This document shows positions 25,001 through 45,800 of a DNA stretch of 64,000 nucleotides, piece after piece. The notes under the pieces were generated by a model. It was not told the origin of the DNA and did no database searches. It saw only the letters and a list, made by a program, of their open reading frames with translations. The position numbers and the translations under genes were made by a program. Origin of the DNA: Watersipora subatra (Eukaryota; Bryozoa; Gymnolaemata; Cheilostomatida; Watersiporidae); contig NC_088709.1 in the NCBI RefSeq assembly GCF_963576615.1, forward strand, positions 17,559,264-17,623,263, read 5' to 3'. How positions within the stretch are numbered: the stretch's first letter is position 1; the number at the start of each line of letters is the position of its first letter.

Positions 25001-25915
25001 TTAGATGTTATGTTGTTAGTACTCACCACGTTGAGGTCGGTGGTGACTAACAGATGTGTAGATGTCATGGCGGAGTGAGGGTGATTGGGTGTGGAGTGAG
25101 GGAGATAGGAGCGTGGAGTGAGGGAGTTAGGTCGGTGCCTGGAGGGGTTGGGTGTGAGGAGGTTAGTGTGTGGAGTGAGAGAGATGGGTGTGGAGTGCGG
25201 GAGATGGGTTTCTGTGGACTGAGGGAAGGTAGGCGTGTGGTGTGAGGGAGCATGAGAGACTGTTGACAACTCTTGAGTGTTATACATGAAACTAGTGTAA
25301 ATTTACAATAAAACTCAATGTTTTTACTATACCAACTTATTTATACATTTTTGTTGCATTATTTTATGAGTGCTCGGTTTTCCCAAATGCTGAGTTGGCT
25401 AACACAAACAGAAAATTTTCATTACGAATGTTTCTTCCCAAATGCTGAACAGAGATTTTGCTTAAGACATCTCGTATTTCCAACTTTTGTGAGCTTTCCA
25501 TATTATTCTTAGACATGTCAACACATGACATGATAGTAGTAGATTCAGGGAATTCCGTAATAAAGACTGGTTTACATCATCTTTCTCAATTTTTCCGACT
25601 CTTTGTAGACGACAACGCTGGCGTTTTGGTGTATGACAATTCTGGGATGAAAAGAGCTGTTACTGTCTGTATAGCATATATGATGTACAAAATGAAAGCA
25701 CCCATTTTGGTGAGAGACTAAATCTGGCTTTATGTACATGCTGCACCTTTGATTATACAATGTGTTATAATCTGTTTATGGTATGCTTTCAGGCAATACT
25801 CAAGTACTTTAATGAATGCGATGTGTCAGTGATACCCAGTGAGTTGGGCATAGAAGATCTATCGAGTATGGAGTCATCATATCCACCATTTCAAAAGACG
25901 GAGTACAAGTCTTAA
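7081..25915 (+). CDS. STYXL1: Serine/threonine/tyrosine-interacting-like protein 1 (MK-STYX type pseudophosphatase), complete, eight exons
   Basis: Exons are 7081-7333, 7937-7998, 8793-8892, 9669-9752, 10631-10698, 16277-16415, 25513-25709 and 25793-25915, giving 341 residues in frame (human protein about 313). STYXL1 is a catalytically dead dual-specificity phosphatase relative with an N-terminal rhodanese-like domain. The human protein binds G3BP1 and affects stress granules and MAPK-related signalling. Residues about 50-190 form the rhodanese-like part (NYLLLLDARRRETYDQSHIV, then IVVYDD, then SILRGGFILFSKLYPFLRT). Residues about 190-320 form the phosphatase fold (HKLYLGSLAQ, QDLKLTAFVNCS, then VLVYDNSGMKRA). 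The HCx5R loop reads Y276-D277-x5-R283, so the catalytic Cys is Asp. Intron 4 uses a GC donor (AG|gcaagt at 9753). Intron 6 is 9.1 kb and full of repeats. The start Met at 7081 opens the frame. The exon 6/7 junction is about 7 residues shorter than in human, so a small exon could have been missed. Confidence 0.88.
8112..8662. mobile_element. MITE with CAGTCAAACC termini in STYXL1 intron 2
   Basis: The left end is TA|cagtcaaaccttgac and the right end is ccgaggtttgactg|TA. They are inverted copies of each other (imperfect after about 11 bases) and flanked by the TA dinucleotide. The interior (551 bp in all) is AT-rich with no transposase frame. This is the layout of a non-autonomous Tc1/mariner- or pogo-type element. 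A lone similar end (gaggtttgactgta) also occurs near 46122-46135. Confidence 0.65.
11347..11555. repeat. Degenerate ~19-bp tandem array (gtcaaatagaggtggcg type)
   Basis: About eleven imperfect copies of a 17-20-bp unit, with variation between cagtcaa, cggtcaa and gttcaa, form the subterminal part of the inverted-repeat element above. The opposite arm near 13400 has only one or two copies, so the array grew on one side only. Confidence 0.75.
13507..14261. mobile_element. MITE with CAGTCAATCATGGATAACTCG termini
   Basis: The left end is TA|cagtcaatcatggataactcg and the right end is cgagttatccatgtttgactg|TA. These are inverted repeats of about 21 bp with one or two mismatches, flanked by TA. Subterminal repeats of 'gagttatcagagcgttcaag' are present on the left. 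Its 755 bp hold no transposase. Part of the interior (about 13740-13850) resembles sequence at about 48500-48605, so a second, broken copy probably exists there. Confidence 0.78.
14930..15145. repeat. Imperfect tandem repeat, gaccatttgcttattaggg type
   Basis: About five diverged units alternate 'tgaccat[a/t]tgcttattaggg' with 'ctgtttgcttg'. It lies in STYXL1 intron 5 and explains the repetitive 77-residue antisense frame there. Confidence 0.6.
18129..19852. repeat. 38-bp minisatellite, about 45 copies, in STYXL1 intron 6
   Basis: The unit is ctgctagtctgtgataaggt followed by tggagtgacagtatctcg, 38 bp. The copies before about 18640 include 36-bp variants lacking a 'gt' and several point variants (gctgatagt, gtctctcg, gttagag). 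From about 18780 onward the units are almost identical. The spacing is exactly 38 bp where checked (19021 to 19059). All frames are interrupted, so it is not coding. Confidence 0.97.
20475..20687 (-). CDS. Small open reading frame of unknown function with an adjacent poly(A) signal
   Basis: An ATG at 20687 opens a 70-residue frame (MSKLRLKVEIIYGNGDIKET at the start), basic and rich in Lys and Arg, with three cysteines. An AATAAA lies immediately after its stop (about 20465-20470 on the minus strand). The composition looks more protein-like than most random frames here. It is antisense within STYXL1 intron 6. I do not recognise the family and see no upstream exon, so it could be a single-exon gene, a last exon, or chance. 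Confidence 0.3.
   Translation of the reverse strand: MSKLRLKVEIIYGNGDIKETPERIRVKAKNIEKDFKRYILHSSAMLYSANETFCPISCKYWQANRDLQRS
22751..22936. repeat. Perfect 30-bp tandem array, six copies
   Basis: The unit aaccaataatacttcagttg + cagtacagcc repeats without a mismatch from 22751 to 22930, followed by a partial unit. Because 30 is a multiple of three and the unit has few stops, it creates open frames on both strands that are not genes. Confidence 0.97.
25050..25255. repeat. G-rich purine-biased degenerate repeat
   Basis: A stretch rich in 'gtggagtgagggagat[a/g]gg' units, imperfect, about 200 bp. Read on the minus strand it gives a Pro/Thr/Ser/His-rich frame (24907-25287), which is low-complexity translation of the repeat. 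It lies about 260 bp before STYXL1 exon 7. Confidence 0.7.
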
Positions 25916-26833
25916 GAACTGATTGTTTTTTATTTATTATAGATTCATTGATAATACGATAACTATCAATTATAGATAGGAGTACGTAGAACCTTGAGTG
26001 AAAACACCAGAATATAATATTTATTTTAGACAATAAAATTATCCAACTCACAACCAAGTAAAACATTGAACAGTGAATTCCTACTGAACCTAGAAATTCT
26101 CTTGCTTAGAGACGATTTGCAGACATCGATCGCTTCCTTGTTCATGAGCACCACTGTTGAGAACTGTTGCCTGTCACTATTGCTTTAACCATGGAAGCAT
26201 ACGATTGATTCACTTAGGAATGGCTATTTGGCCTCAACAATATACAGTATAATGTAGAACAGAAAGTAATTACACTGTATAGACACAGCAGGCATCCTCA
26301 GCTCTGGAGGGATGACAGTCACAACCCAGTGACAATACTGTAGCCTTGGATTAAAAAAAAACTGAGTAACGCCTGTAAATAAAACTGGACATTGAAGCTA
26401 GTAGTATTACAAATAAAATAATCTCAAAACAGCACTAGTGCATGCTTTGTGACTGAGGGGTGCTTTGCCAAAGCTGAACTGTGTTCCACATTAATAAATG
26501 TATTATACTATACCGCCTTATGTAAAATAAAAACAAAAAAATGACTTGTACATACATTATAGAAAAACAATAAGTAAAAAAATTTGTGGACTGATACGCA
26601 GTTGGTCCACAGAAGAGACAGACTGGGACAGCTGAGATTACGATAGAATTAAATCAACTACCACCAACAACTGCTAATTGAGGCAGACAGACGGACAGTT
26701 CTGGAAGAGCTGACGTTGACGAATTGAGCGGGTCCATATATTGCCATCCCGATCAGCCAACGATGAAAAGAGTTTGCATCAGACCTGAGAGCAAGCCATC
26801 TTTAAAGAGGTATTGCGGCTTTTATTTCTTGAC
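25916..26833. other. Intergenic region between convergent STYXL1 and NLK
   Basis: About 920 bp between the two stop codons, so it should hold both 3' UTRs. An aataaa lies at about 26395-26405. Two-way AT-rich sequence near 26500-26580 could hold the NLK poly(A) site. I see no gene. Confidence 0.5.
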
Positions 26834-36594
<9,761 letters not shown>

Positions 36595-39500
36595 GTGTTT
36601 GGATAACTATAAGCTGTAGGGTGATCTAGCTTCTTACTCCTCGAGTAATACTTTCAGCTGTTAAACTAAACAAAAACGAGCGACTACCCATAAACTGCTC
36701 TACAAATTTAAAATATCCTAATTGACGGTTAGGGTAACCCTATAATAACGTGTCGCTTCGAGAACCGTAGGTGAGTTAGCTCTCGTGACTAGTTGTTGTG
36801 AATCTATGTACTAGATGATTTACGTACTTAGCTCCCGTCGTACTTTATTACGATGGATTAAAAAAGGAGAGCTAATTGAGGAACACGCTTGCGCTGTAAC
36901 TGAATTCCCACACAGAACTGATATCGATGGGAATCGTACATTCTCACACAAGCCTCCCGTGAACCGAAGTTGACGTGACCTTGGAAACCCACGTGACCTC
37001 AAAACCACGGGCTACATTTAAATCACGGTTGTCGAAGGGTAAGTTCTTTGCTTTTACACTCCTATGAAAGAATATTCGACTAAACTACATCCAATCATTA
37101 CAACCCTAAAGCTAAGGCGCTATTAGCACTTTTATGAATCCGACTCGTAGTGGCGCGAGAGGACAATTTACATTATTAGTCATTGATTTCATGCATTACC
37201 TGCCATGCGTTTTCGATATAAAGGAAGGAAAATCCAATTAGGAATAAAATAGCTGTTTGAGACTTTGGGTATTTGAAGCTCAAACTGAAGAATTTATACA
37301 AACCGTGTCTTCTCTTCGGCAAAAATGGCTATGACCTGAGTACTAGCACAGCATACTATAGGTCACTATACGATACAAGTATTGTCATAGGCCACCATCA
37401 GACAAATCCCACTAATGACAAATCCAAGGGCGATTTTACTTGCACACGAATTGTTTAATATTCTGTTAAAATATGGCCAAATGCTACCTAAGCTTTGAGC
37501 GTGCAACCAAGGAGAGTTCTTTTATGAAGTACACAAACATAGTCACTTACTTTATAGGCACTGTAGCTGTGACCAACCATCTATATTTTGTGTCTTTTTT
37601 TAAAGTGGCCGAGGTTTAAATAAAATTCTTTGTTATGTATTGCTAATGCTCACAACTTAATGCTTCCCTTTAAATGTTCTTGTAAAAATTATTGAACTCC
37701 ACAACAAACATATTGCACATGATCAAACCACAGTTGTTATTCATGCTGCAGAGTGCAGACAAAAAATGAAAAACAAGTTCTTATTCGAATTATAAAACTT
37801 TAAATGAGTATATATCACATAGCAAATGCATTTTACTATAAAATACAACAATTACAACTGAGGCTCAATGCTAGAATTATGGCTACTAAATGATTTCAAG
37901 ACCAAGCTATCTTCCATTTAGACTATGGTACCTGTACGAAACCATAGGATATTCTCTAAATAACAGCTTTTCATCTAGGTATACTATGTGGCAAGTTCAC
38001 AAACAAACATGATGATGAATACAGGCAAGGTCTTCTAACACCAATTGTCAAAAAAAGACGTTCAACAAATGCCTCAAAAAGTAAAGTGCTTGGTGGTGAA
38101 GAGCAGTTCTACAACCATGTTGCAAGCAAGTCTATGCTGATTCTCTCCTATTGTAAACTACTAAACAGTCAAATTCATGCTCAGGAAAACCAAGACCAAT
38201 GAAGGTACTGTTTGACACGAATAAGCGCAACTTGGCTTGTTCAATCGCTTTCCTGTGAGCTGATAAGCTGACAGCTAGAGATAATGTCCATCACTGATTC
38301 AATGCATGACACCTGATTAATATATCTCAAACCTGTGTCATAGTACACCATGCAACATGGTTTAATGATGAAATGAATGTCTGCTCATGAACCATGAACA
38401 CACTCATACTTCACTAGCATTTAAGGCGCTGTTTACAATTTTTTTGTTACTTTATCCCAAACTGGAAATTTAAAAGAATTTGGAGACTATTATTGTGCTG
38501 TGAGTTCTAGCTAAAAAAGAAACTAGCTGTTTCAATTTGTTTTGCCCAATGATAACACAACTCTTAAATTTATTGTGGCAAAACTCCGGGTGAATCTGTT
38601 GACTCTCTGACCTGTGATTAATGTTTTTGTAAATGTGCTTACCGTCCGAATGAACAATATACGTAGCCGTTTTAACGGTTTTCTTTAGTGAAAGTGTTAA
38701 ATTTTGGGCATTTGGTTAAAATCTATAAAATACTCATACTGTCATATTTTCACAGTGAGTCTACATGCAGTAACAAACTGCCAAGACTCTCATTTAGGAG
38801 CAACACATATAATGACACCTAATTTTCTTTTTACTGCTGTGGTAATGCCGACACCTCATCAAATGCTGACAGTTCTAATCAATATTGAAGCTTATGTTAA
38901 GGTGTGTTTTACGATGTAAATGCCATCAGATTTATACCTATAATTGATACGAAAACACCATTAAGCCATATAAGATGCTTTTAGCGTGGAAAATAAAAAT
39001 GCTAATGTTTCAAATCTACACTTGCTTTACATTAATGTGAACATTAGTAGCTCTGGTTTTTTTTATTAAGGACCAATGAAATCTTATTGATAATTGACTA
39101 TATTATGTATTTCAAAGTAGAAAAGTGATAATGAAAGAATTTGCAACAAATGGAATGAAAATGAAAACTAATCAACAAGTGATGCATTCAACATATGGTT
39201 ACAGAGATGCGTTAGTATTAGCAGCGTGTGGTGAGTTTGATTTACAGATGAGGCAGGTGCTTGCTGATCTTGCATGTCTCCAATTGCACAATAATTGCAT
39301 AGAACACTGTCTAAAATGCATATAGTCCTATGGAAACTGTTCCCAACATAACATGAAGAAGATTCTAATGAGGTAAATGCTGTGATAAACATTGTTACGT
39401 TGTAACAGGTCATCAACTCAAATGATGGTGTGTAAGGCACTCTTAGACATCCCAGATATCTTCTTTGTCGTTAACAACTTTCCATATAAGTTTCATATAA

Positions 39501-39780
39501 CCATAAAATATGAAAATCCATAATACAGCTTCCAAAGTCCCACTTTTGGAGAGTTATGTCAACAGTGACGCGCAAGGAGGCGTGGAGCTTCTGGTTCCAG
39601 CATCGTAGTTTGCATAGTGTCTGCTTCATCCATTTGAGCAAAGGCTGAGTTTCAATATACATATCCATCAACGACTGTCTAAACCGTTATAAAATATCAA
39701 AAAATGACTGAGAACGAATAAATATATTGACCATTGGTAATCGTTAGTGGAAGATGGTAGTAGAACTTGATAATCACTAG
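36595..39780. other. Intergenic region upstream of NLK and downstream of SMIM30
   Basis: This stretch holds the NLK promoter and 5' UTR (about 36600-37100) and the SMIM30 3' UTR just below 39780. AATAAA-like motifs occur on the minus strand near 39720. The open frames here (for example 38704-38919, 39125-39325) look random, with no homology I recognise. No named repeat is seen. Confidence 0.5.
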
Positions 39781-39960
39781 TTACATTTGTCCTGCCCGTT
39801 TTCTTGCATAGCATCCTATGCAAGCAAATATTCCGACAATCCCAATTATAAGTCCTAGAACCAATGCAACAGCATCTCCGCCATCAAAAGCATGAATTGG
39901 TTGAATAATACATAACATTAAAATCACAAAACTTAGCAATGTCATGTTTGCGCCCACCAT
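39781..39960 (-). CDS. SMIM30: Small integral membrane protein 30 (SMIM30) homologue, 59 residues
   Basis: A single-exon microprotein on the minus strand: ATG at 39960-39958 in a good context (aaaATGG), stop TAA at 39783-39781, and an in-frame TGA 18 bases upstream. Residues 1-24 are a hydrophobic leader (ending IIQPIHA). Residues about 28-48 are a transmembrane helix with Gly repeats, and the tail is basic, YARKRAGQM. The GDAVALVLGL...ACIGCYARKR core and GQM ending match vertebrate SMIM30, and the length (59) is the same as I recall for human. Human SMIM30 is an ER/membrane microprotein, encoded by a transcript first called non-coding (LINC00998) and linked to SRC/YES1-MAPK signalling. The role here is unknown. 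A second in-frame Met (residue 6) is an alternative start. Its upstream region faces SNUPN. Confidence 0.9.
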   Translation of the reverse strand: MVGANMTLLSFVILMLCIIQPIHAFDGGDAVALVLGLIIGIVGIFACIGCYARKRAGQM

Positions 39961-42815
39961 TTTGAGAATGTCAAATCATGTGACTGCAACATGTGATACA
40001 AACCCCAAGTTCTTAACACTCTGTAGATTGGTCTTGGGATGTTCTACTCAGATACGTATATTAAACTCGACGACTGTAATACAGTCTCAAGAATATTTTT
40101 GTAGATTGCCGATTCCAATTATCACGGTTATACACCCAATATGCTCCGACTTCGTTAGACTGATAACTATTGCATCACTTTATCTGGTAAACTCTGTTGG
40201 TTTTTGCTTTTTTTAATGGATAAAAACGTATAAAATTATAAAGCTAGTTTTCCTAAATGTATTTATTTAGTTTATTGTCGATTTTGCATATTTCTATGTT
40301 CGGAGATTGCTACTACTAATAAGACAATTTTAGCTACTCAGTTTACACGTTTTCAAGCCTATGTAATGCTTTCAGGCGTGTTGGACAGATTTGAATATTT
40401 ATAGCCAGTGTAGAATATTTGTTTAATTAAATAGTAGTAGATAATAGCATGTAGTAGCTCAAGGAGTGCATGTAGGTTTTACATTTAGCATATTCATATG
40501 CTCTCCGTTTGAACACAAGTATATTAGTAGTCATGCTTCATCAACATGTTTTGGTGTTTGGCTCCGTCAACGTGAAACTGTTCTTAATACTGTAAGTTTT
40601 TGTAGAATCACATTGATTTCTATTCACTATAAAATTTGAACCAAAGGCATGACAATACAGGTTGCCCAATTTTCTGCTCTCTATTATTGTCATCTTTTAA
40701 CGTGTCATTGTTGATAATGTGGCTTACTTCATAGCATCTCTTTCAGTCTAGAAGTCAACCAATATATGTCTCAAGCAATATATGTCTCAAGCTCTTTAGT
40801 CTGCTTTACGTGTAGGAGGTAGGCTATTGTAGTTTAGATAAAAAGATTATCAAATAGGCTACTCGCTTGATATGGTTGTGTGTTATGTCATCACAGTATG
40901 CCTTCGTTTTTACATGTTTTTTTTTTATAAATATATGTGTGCTTTAGAGAGCTGTTGTCATTGATAGTCTGCACCAGCTATTTTGGCACTAGATGCAAAA
41001 AATTAGTGTAACCATGGTGGTGAAACTGTCAGATTTGATAGTGTTATGAAGATAGCAACAAAAGTGAACTACTCTCTGCGAAAATTAAGGTTAATTACCA
41101 GCAACCAAAGAAAGAGTTGATTGCATTTAGCATTATTAAGATTGCCATACAGTGTGTGAAAAATTATTTAAACTGATGCTACAAGATGCTGAAATGATGA
41201 ACGGTTATCTAGCTGACTTATGAGTACCCTTGATGCTCAAGGGTACTCCTACTCCAATCCCCTGCTCAAATGTGTATTTGTGGGTGGCTTACTAACTGAA
41301 ATTGCTAACCATCCAAAAGGCATCTGTTACAGTAGAAAGTGTGCACAATTATTTTTACAGAAGCTTTACTGGCACACACAATTTGAAGGACTGCCACTCA
41401 CTAATGATAATGTATGAATAAAAACATTCGTTGGAATTCCTGTTTGCTCAAGTAAATTTTCGACTGAAAAAAAGTTGCGAGTATTACTTAACTAACAATA
41501 AATTGCTTTTTTGTAACATTTTGGTCATATTAGCAGACATTGTCAAAACACAAAAGTGTCGGGCGAAACTAAGGAAATGTTGTGTCAGTCACTTGCTCCG
41601 AAGCAGTTCAGTAAATAAGCGGCTTCCATTTCATACAGCGCATCTCGGTGGAATTGCGGCAATGGCTCTTATCGATTGAGGATGTTAGCAGCCAGTAATT
41701 GCGAATTTACTTTATTTACTTTAGCCAGGAGTTTACTTTTATCAACAGTTTTGAATTGAATGCAGTACTGATGGTTTTTAATATGACAACAAAGTTGTTT
41801 CACCAGATAAAATCATTAATGTAAAAGCTACATTTAATAGTGAATTTTTCAAAGAGATACAAACATAAAGTTCATGATTTCATTGTATTTAATTAGAACA
41901 TTTAGAGATGCTGTTCTGTCTACGTGTAAAAGCTCTCTCAAAACTAGCTAATACTGTGAGAAGTTTTAAAAAAGGTTGCTACAAGTTTCTGATACTAACA
42001 GAGAATGTGCTCAGCTGTTTTATGGTTGTCTACTAGCTTTTTACAGAGTTGGCCTGTATTGATTTTACTACTTTCGAAACTGAATTAGTGGCAAGCGTAA
42101 CAGCGCATGGTGAGCAATCATTCGCTATTATGGAAGCGTATAATTTGTTCTACAATTAATCCTGTGACTCTAGAAAGTTCTAAGCATGCGGAGGTAGCAA
42201 CATTTTAAGCTTGGTTGTAGAAAAACTCAAAAATACATTTTTAAATAGCAATACACTAATAAAATGTAGTACTAATAATAGCCGGTGTTTACAGTCATAG
42301 AGAAAAGTCATAAAACTGAAAAATCGATCACGATTCAATAAATGTGCATTTAGAAATATATTATTTAACTACTTATCTCTGTAATCTTTACTTTGCTGTG
42401 GATGCTATTTGAGATCTAATAGTTGTAAGGACTTTTTATACAGGGTAATTGAATGAAAACCTCAATAACAATTTTAATATTTACTATAATAAGAACCGTG
42501 TCCGTTTGTCTGTTTGAAGCTACGCTAAGGTGTTAGGAAAAGAATTGCATCATCCGGGAGTCAAACCCAGATATTCAGCTTCCAAGCGCACTACCGTTAG
42601 TGCGACTCGACCACCTTTCTAGATTGATGATTGATTGTGGAGATCTTTATTACACCTGACAAATTGAAGCAAGGGACACCAGACTACTAGTATATATAAT
42701 AACAATAATACTCTTTAAATACCCAAGTAGTTTAATTCTCTGAGGTCATTAGAGAAGCTTGCAATAAACTAATTTTTATACTTTGTAGGGCGTTATAATG
42801 TAAAAGTCAAGTACA
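39961..42815. other. Intergenic region between divergent SMIM30 (-) and SNUPN (+)
   Basis: It should hold both promoters. It contains a tRNA-like SINE fragment at about 42475-42620. Open frames at 41220-41417 and 41431-41679 are not like any family I know and are probably chance or decayed repeat. I see no further gene. Confidence 0.5.
42475..42620 (-). repeat. tRNA-derived SINE-like fragment
   Basis: On the minus strand, ggtggtcgagtcgcactaac at about 42614-42595 looks like a tRNA 5' half with an A box. 'gggtttgactcccgg' about 45 bases further is a good B box (consensus GGTTCGANTCC). The cloverleaf is not intact (no CCA-ready acceptor pairing), so I call it a SINE head rather than a tRNA gene. 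It runs on into 'gatgcaattctttt', also found in the repeat copy at 1521-1600. Confidence 0.6.
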
Positions 42816-45800
42816 ATGGAGGAGTTGACCAGCATGCTGGTTGAAGGAGGGCGTATCGGTAATCCATTAGACAGCTCCAAAGGTTGTCACTTCAGATCCA
42901 GTTTGTACAAAGCTAAATCTGGATCACAGCGCAAAAGAAGAGATAAACTGCTGGAGTTACAAAAGAGGTATTTGATAGATTAACTTTTATCAATAGGCAT
43001 TAGTGTTTTATTAGTTAGATACGAGGAAAGTGATATCTCGAGTCCGTTAGTAACATAAAACTCAATTAGTATCCCTGGAAGTAACCATTTTTATCAATTG
43101 TTGTCACAGGCACAGGAAAGAGGTGGTAGACCAACTAAGGCATTTAGATGATGACGATTGGCACATATTCAACACAGAGATAGTCGATGACGAGTGTGCA
43201 GCGATGGAGGTGCAGACTAGCAAAAGAGGCAGTTCTCGGCTAAATGAACGTTTCAAAGATCAGGTGAGGTGATTCATCAGTTACATTTGCTCCCATGGGG
43301 CGGCAGAATTCTCGACACAATCTTCTTAAATGTTCATAGATTGCGACATATCGATTGACTCGTGAAATCGATCTGCATCTTTGGTGATTATTAATCTTCA
43401 GAATGTTTGCCTTCAGGCCTGAGACTCTCAACAGCTCACTTCATAGTTAAACTAGCTAGTATGCTTTCTATACGATACTATGTAGTTGGAAAAGCTTGCT
43501 TTGTTGTTGGTCAATAAATTGATCAGCAGTTGTCACGTTTACTTGTGGCATAATGCGGAGCAGAAATAAAACAGTTTTCATGTGGAGATGAGGTGTAAAA
43601 ATATGTAAGCTTGTGGCATATTATCCTGCAGATGTTGGACCGTGGTCAGTCAGCTGTTCGAAATATTTTCATGATGACAAGATGCAAATTTGGCTAGTAG
43701 TTTTACTGTTATTGCCTCTGATTAGAGCTTCGCATGGCTTTCATTAGCTCCTATTCGTGTTTGCATGCACTCTTGGCTACTTAGCAAGTCATAAGACCAG
43801 ATAATGGAGTTACGATGGCTTGTGCTGGAAGAAAATCCAATTATTTCAATTTTGCATAACGTAGATAAAACATAGTGACGCACCTCATATCTTCAGTCTG
43901 ATTATTATTCTTGTTGTCCAGAACAAGGCTAGTGCGACTAACTGGGTGAGAAGTAGTATTTATCAATTAAACAACAAAGCTTCATTTACATGTAAGACTA
44001 CTTTTCGAATCAAATCATGAGGTTCAAATGAAAAATGCCATGAATAGGAATATATTATAATTAAAATTATATAATTATAATCAATTATATTAGTATAATA
44101 TAACATTTTAAACCAATTAACTCGCTTTTATCTATAATTTATTGAGTCGGAGGAGACAATTGTCAATATAACTTGATGTTTAGAAAAAAAAGCTCTATTG
44201 ATTCTTTGAAATATCTCTAAACAGGATGTATGTACCTCTGGCTCATATGTAAGTAATTTACTTAGATTTAATTAAGGACCGATTGCATGGGCTTTGCTCT
44301 AAAAGCTGTTCGCCGTTTACTAGAATTCGTACATTTTTGTTCTCCCGATACAGCATTTATTTGTTAATGTAAGTAAACAGCATTACTTTTTGTTTAGGGG
44401 CCTGCGTTCTCTTCTTTCCAGATATAACCTATCCTCTCTGTGTTAAAGTTGCAAGGTTCTATTGGCCCACTAGTGTCATTACAGCTTCAGTTTCTGAAAT
44501 TATATGATGACATAGCTCTGCTGTTTAATAGTGCGTCTACATTACATCCACGTCTATGCTGTGTACATGTCTATGGTGCATCTTTCAGTTGATGCTTTCT
44601 GAGTGGATGGTTGAAGTACCAACAGACCTGCAGACTCTTTGGCTAGTAATACCTTCTCCCGTTGGCAAACGCTGCCTTGTGGTTGCCCAGGGTGTAAGTT
44701 CTGCCCATTGACAGACTTCTTACAAAATGAATTCTAGGCTTGTTGATTCTTTGTACATTTCAAAAGCATTCATAGATGTTGCTACATTTCTTGCTTGAAT
44801 ATTCTGGTGTCTTTGGCCTGTCTCTTTAGCGCTACTTAAACACGGGCAAGCAGGGTATTCTAGTAAAAAATTTTATTTAAAAAAGAAGACAACTCATTGG
44901 TTTGTCTTCAATTCTCTCATTTTATTCCGAGTTCAACTAAAATGTTATTTGAGCACAAAGTAATGCCCCAACATTCTCACACATTAAAATGATAACTCCC
45001 ACTTCTGTAAAAGTTCAATCACTCGTAGTTCTCAGTCTATAGCGTGTTTATCAGCTTCTTTTACCTTCTATAAATACATGTACAGTCATACTGTACTAGT
45101 TGTGCAATAATATTGTTTGTTGACATCGAATCCTTCATCTCCATCAGCTTGTAAACACGTCTTCTCTTACATCCCTAGCCTAAGTCTGTGTACATGCTTT
45201 CAGGGTACAACATATGCTTACAGTAAAGCAGGCTATCTCTTCAACAGCTTCCCTTCCAAGTTGCCTGGAGGCTGCTACCATACCAATAAAGCTCGCTCGA
45301 GATCAAGTAAGAGGTCAGAGTTCACCCTCAGGATTGATGTTTTGGTTAGACATTGAACTTATCATCAGTTGCATTCCTTGAGTCAAGCTGTTGGATTCAT
45401 ATATATAATTGGCTCACTGAGCTAAATATAAACCTTACAATTGATTTTTAAACAAAAAATAAGTTCGTTGACGATAAAAATGCAACTCGGTGTCGCTGCA
45501 TCAATTCTAAGTATGACTCAGTGTAAATCATTTTGATTCTCATAGTTTGCGCTGCATTGATTTCTTATGCATACAGTTAGTTTGTATGTTGAGACCGTTG
45601 TGTGTTGGAGCAAATACTTGCTTGGAATACACAGTAGTTTGTTAAATTCGTTTCATAGCATATACACTGAATGATTGATACTTTTGGTAATTACATAGAG
45701 CATTAATTGGAATTTGGTATATTCGGTATATATAATTATGCATAAATAATATGTAAAAATAAACTATATGCAAAAACTAAATTAATAGAATAGTAATCAA

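Noticed and set aside
24907-25287. 126-residue Pro/Ser/Thr/His-rich frame
   Set aside because: Antisense translation of a degenerate G-rich repeat; low complexity only.
41220-41679. Two adjacent open frames on the plus strand
   Set aside because: No recognised homology, no splice-phase agreement and no codon bias evident; treated as chance.
42540-42615. Functional tRNA gene
   Set aside because: A and B boxes are present but the acceptor stem does not pair and it continues into repeat sequence; called a SINE fragment.
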